Origin: Trueperaceae bacterium
GTDB lineage: Bacteria > Deinococcota > Deinococci > Deinococcales > Trueperaceae
Assembly: GCA_007130445.1 (NCBI GenBank)
Contig: SLSM01000021.1
Coordinates: 1-8,473, forward strand
Direction: 5' to 3'
DNA length: 8,473 nucleotides
Of this stretch, positions 5,889-8,473 are shown in pieces. Below the pieces are notes generated by a model. The model saw nothing but the letters and a program-made list of their open reading frames with translations. It had not been told where the DNA came from and made no database searches. The position numbers were made by a program, and so were the translations under genes. The stretch's first letter is position 1; each line of letters opens with the position of its first letter.

Positions 5889-7364
5889 TCAGCGCGGTAG
5901 CCACACCGATACCGACCGGCCGCGGCAGCGGAACTCCGCCCAACCCGCGTCGTCGGTGACGATGGCGTCCGCGATGTGCTCCGTGACGTCGACGTAGGCG
6001 GTGTTCGGCACGCCGACCTGCATCCACTTCGAGGCATCGGAGGCGTTGCTCAGCAGCACGGCGAGTCCGCCGGGGTGCTCCTCGCTGCCGCTGCGTGTCC
6101 AACCGATGCAGTGCGGGTCGTCGAAGTGGTCGTGTTGTTCACCGAAAGCGTGGCTGCGACGCGCCTGCAGGCAGCGATCGATCATCCAGCGATGGCTCGC
6201 GATCACGATCTCGTGATCCTGTCCGTCGGCGCCCAGGTCGGTGTAGGTCGCGCCGTCGTAGTCGGGTTGGAACACGCACGGGTAGCCGCCGCGGCGCAGC
6301 AGGATCGCCGCGTACGCCAGCGGGATGAACCAGGCCTCCACCACCGACTCGAGCGATTGCAGCGGTTGCGTGTCGTGGTTGCTCACCAGCGTCACGGCGA
6401 GATCCGGGTGGTCCTTGACGAGGCTGCGGTCGAAGAGGGTGCGTAGGTCGTAGGCATCGCCTGCGCGGCTCGCCTCCGCGAACGCGTAGTGCAGGCCCGT
6501 GTCGAACAGCATCATGTTGCCGTCGGTCGCGCCGAGGAAGTGGTGCAGCGCCTCGCCGACGGCCGACCAGTACTCGCCGACGGCGAACAAGGGTCGAGCG
6601 CTGTGCTGCCGGAGGTGCTCGAGCCACTCGACGAAGAAGCCCGGGTCGACGTGCTTGACGGCGTCGAAGCGGAACCCGTCGACGCCCGTCGTCTCCAGGT
6701 ACCACTCGCCCCAGTGCCGCAGTTCCGTGCGCACGTCGGGGTCGTCGATGTCGAGGTTGCACCCCATCAGATAGTCGAAGGTGCCCTTCTCGAGATCGAC
6801 ATTCTCGAGGAAGCGCTTGCCCTCGAACAGGTACACCGCGGGCGTGCCGTCCGCGAGCGAGTTGGCATCGGTGGCGTTGAAGTGCCACCAGTGCCATTGC
6901 AGCTCCGAGTACGCACCTTGGCGGCCGGGGAAGGCGAAGTGTGTCCAGGCCTTGATCAACTGCAGCTCGCCGATCTGGCGGTGGCGGTCGTCGGGGTCGA
7001 ACGGCGTGGCCTGGAACGTCTCCTCGTGATCGCCGCCGAGCTTGTGGTTGATGACGACGTCGGCGTAGACCCGGATCCCCGCCGCGTGCGCGGCGTCGAT
7101 CGCCTGCAGGTACTCGTCACGGGTACCGTACTTGGTGCGCACCGAGCCCTTCTGGTCGAACTCGCCCAGGTCGAACAGGTCGTAGACGCCGTAGCCGGTG
7201 TCGAATCCACCGGCCGCCCCCTTGTAGGCCGGGGGCAGCCAGACCGAGGTGACGCCGGCCGCCGCCAACGCCGGCGCCTCCCGCGTGAGTTGCCGCCACA
7301 GCGAACCGTCGGCGGGCGTGTACCAGTGGAAGTACTGCATCATCACGCCGTTGAACTCTTTCAT
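5889..7364 (-). CDS. Cytoplasmic alpha-amylase, glycoside hydrolase family 13
   Basis: This endo-acting hydrolase of alpha-1,4-glucan bonds has 491 residues, close to the roughly 495 of the E. coli cytoplasmic AmyA and of liquefying Bacillus-type (GH13 subfamily 5) enzymes. All four conserved regions are present: DVVINH (102-107), GFRFDAVKH (230-238) with nucleophile Asp234, AVGEYW (261-266) with acid/base Glu264, and VSNHDT (327-332) with Asp331. The N-terminal MMQYFHWYTPADG (8-20) is typical of this subfamily, and the C-terminal domain ends in VSVWLPR. The ATG at 7364 starts directly at the barrel with no signal peptide, so it should act on intracellular maltodextrin or glycogen. The frame is open upstream to 7610, but that part is Arg/Ala-rich shadow. 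The GTGAAG before the ATG is only a weak ribosome site. It is divergent from the formylglycine-generating enzyme across about 200 bases. Confidence 0.95.
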   Translation of the reverse strand: MKEFNGVMMQYFHWYTPADGSLWRQLTREAPALAAAGVTSVWLPPAYKGAAGGFDTGYGVYDLFDLGEFDQKGSVRTKYGTRDEYLQAIDAAHAAGIRVYADVVINHKLGGDHEETFQATPFDPDDRHRQIGELQLIKAWTHFAFPGRQGAYSELQWHWWHFNATDANSLADGTPAVYLFEGKRFLENVDLEKGTFDYLMGCNLDIDDPDVRTELRHWGEWYLETTGVDGFRFDAVKHVDPGFFVEWLEHLRQHSARPLFAVGEYWSAVGEALHHFLGATDGNMMLFDTGLHYAFAEASRAGDAYDLRTLFDRSLVKDHPDLAVTLVSNHDTQPLQSLESVVEAWFIPLAYAAILLRRGGYPCVFQPDYDGATYTDLGADGQDHEIVIASHRWMIDRCLQARRSHAFGEQHDHFDDPHCIGWTRSGSEEHPGGLAVLLSNASDASKWMQVGVPNTAYVDVTEHIADAIVTDDAGWAEFRCRGRSVSVWLPR

Positions 7365-7481
7365 CGCTTCACTGTGGCACGCGCAGCCGCGCCAGTTCGG
7401 TGCGCGATGCGGTGGGTCGCGACGGGCAGCCTCGCGCTGGCGCCGGCGCGTCGACGCGGCCGGGCGACGCCGGCGGCGCCG

Positions 7482-7487
7482 TACACT
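7482..7487 (+). promoter_or_regulatory. Possible -10 element for the formylglycine-generating enzyme gene
   Basis: TACACT, in the context GCCGTACACTGG, is the most AT-rich hexamer in the GC-rich gap between the divergent amylase and FGE genes and lies 81 bases before ATG 7569. No clear -35 sequence is visible at the expected distance, so this is a weak call. Confidence 0.25.
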
Positions 7488-7554
7488 GGTCTCGCGTCGG
7501 TGGCGCACGACGGTAGCCGGCGCGCTCGGGATGGCGGCGGCAGGAGCGCTCGAC

Positions 7555-7560
7555 GAGGGG
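7555..7560 (+). promoter_or_regulatory. Ribosome binding site deciding the FGE start
   Basis: GAGGGG lies 8 bases before ATG 7569 (5 before an adjacent in-frame GTG at 7566). It argues for a start here, although the frame is also open further upstream. Confidence 0.55.
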
Positions 7561-7568
7561 CTGACGTG

Positions 7569-8473
7569 ATGAGCGGAGATCGAAGCGACGACCGAGCGTG
7601 CTGCGCGCACTCGCGCGCCGCCGTTGCGAGCAGCGTCGGTGCGGCCGGCGCCTCGGATGTCCGACCCGGCGCGACCCGGTCGGCCGTCGCCTCGTCCGCT
7701 TCGACGGGTGCGTCGCGCCCGACGTTGGACGCGCGCGTGCAGCTACCCGGTGGCGTGTTCCGCATGGGCACCGACGCCCCGACGTTCGTCCAGGACGGCG
7801 AGGGCCCGGTGCGCCGTGTCCGAGTCCCCCCGTTCGCGATCGACGCCTGCGCTGTGCGCGTGGCACGCTTCGCGGCGTTCGTGGACGCTACTGGCTACGT
7901 CACCGACTCCGAGCGCTTCGGATGGTCGTTCGTGTTCCACGCGTTCGTGGTGCCAGGCACCCGCGTGGGCGGCACGCCGGCGGGGGCGCCGTGGTGGCGG
8001 CAGGTGTTCGGCGCCACGTGGCGGACGCCCGAGGGCCCAGCGAGCGACGTCGCCGACCGCATGGATCACCCCGTCGTGCACGTCAGCTGGAACGATGCGG
8101 CCGCGTTCGCGGCGTGGGCCGGAGGCAGGCTGCCGTCGGAGGCCGAATGGGAGTACGCGGCGCGCGGTGGGCTGGACCAGGCGATCTTCCCGTGGGGCGA
8201 TGAGCTCGAACCGGGCGGCGAGCATCGCTGCAACGTGTGGCAGGGAACGTTCCCCGACCACGACGAGGCCGCCGACGGTTACTCGGGGACCGCGCCGGTG
8301 GACGCATACCCACCGAACGCCTTCGGGCTCCACGGGGTCACGGGGAACGTCTGGGAGTGGTGTGCGGATCGCTTCTCGGCGACGCACCGCCGCGGGGCGC
8401 TCGATGACCCGCGGGGTCCCGAGGCGGGTCAGGGTCGCGTGATGAAGGGCGGCTCGTACCTCTGCCACGCGAG
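7569..8473 (+). CDS. Formylglycine-generating enzyme (sulfatase-modifying factor, SUMF1-like), 3'-partial
   Basis: FGE oxidises the active-site Cys (or Ser) of type I sulfatases to C-alpha-formylglycine. 301 codons are visible; the frame has no stop before the window ends. After a low-complexity Ala/Ser/Arg leader (about residues 1-55) the domain begins with LPGGVFRMGTDAP (59-71) and DGEGPVRRV. TGYVTDSERFGWSFVF (about 108-123), VSWNDAAAFAAWAGGRLPSE, EWEYAARGG, FPWGDE, NAFGLHGVTGNVWEWCAD and MKGGSYLCH follow in the canonical order. Cys299 in GGSYLCH matches the first catalytic Cys of true FGEs, which separates it from many other SUMF-domain proteins; the second Cys (SYC) would lie just beyond the window. 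The leader is probably disordered and has no obvious lipobox or membrane helix. Its client sulfatase is not in the window and may lie downstream. Confidence 0.93.
   Translation, partial: MSGDRSDDRACCAHSRAAVASSVGAAGASDVRPGATRSAVASSASTGASRPTLDARVQLPGGVFRMGTDAPTFVQDGEGPVRRVRVPPFAIDACAVRVARFAAFVDATGYVTDSERFGWSFVFHAFVVPGTRVGGTPAGAPWWRQVFGATWRTPEGPASDVADRMDHPVVHVSWNDAAAFAAWAGGRLPSEAEWEYAARGGLDQAIFPWGDELEPGGEHRCNVWQGTFPDHDEAADGYSGTAPVDAYPPNAFGLHGVTGNVWEWCADRFSATHRRGALDDPRGPEAGQGRVMKGGSYLCHA

Noticed and set aside
7624..8442. Plus-strand open frame overlapping the FGE gene
   Set aside because: It is Arg/Ser/Pro-rich with no motifs; the FGE frame has the complete ordered set of family motifs.

Overview
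The window is high-GC bacterial chromosome (roughly two thirds G+C, with strongly GC-rich third codon positions). It carries genes on both strands and no RNA gene, insertion sequence or CRISPR array that I can see. The taxon cannot be fixed from this sequence. A high-GC lineage such as Deinococcota/Trueperaceae, Actinomycetota or Chloroflexota would fit, but that is inference.

Left part (1-3909, + strand): a tightly packed operon for uptake and use of a sugar or glycoside. It begins with a metal-dependent amidohydrolase cut by the window edge. Next come two ABC sugar permeases of the MalF/UgpA and MalG/UgpE types, whose coding regions overlap. Last is a cytoplasmic (alpha/alpha)6-barrel glycosidase that most resembles GH100 neutral/alkaline invertases and overlaps the second permease by one base. 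No substrate-binding protein or ATPase gene lies in the window. The binding protein may lie upstream, and the ATPase may be a shared one encoded elsewhere.

Middle part (3941-5750): a minus-strand NAD(P)-dependent epimerase/dehydratase-like SDR protein converges on the operon. Just upstream of it is a possible 24-residue membrane micropeptide. The 4.8-5.2 kb stretch is a plus-strand remnant of a DUF421/YetF-type membrane protein that has lost its N-terminus and an internal segment. It is followed by a minus-strand SnoaL-like (NTF2-fold) protein with a strong Shine-Dalgarno sequence, a small coding duplication and an inverted repeat in its leader.

Right part (5889-8473): a minus-strand cytoplasmic GH13 alpha-amylase with all four conserved regions intact. 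Divergent from it is a plus-strand formylglycine-generating enzyme (sulfatase activator), cut by the window end just after its first active-site cysteine.

The amylase and the operon glycosidase together point to a carbohydrate-using organism. The amylase is not part of the operon. The most unusual items are the GH100-like enzyme in its transporter/amidohydrolase operon, the decayed DUF421 gene and the micropeptide ORF.
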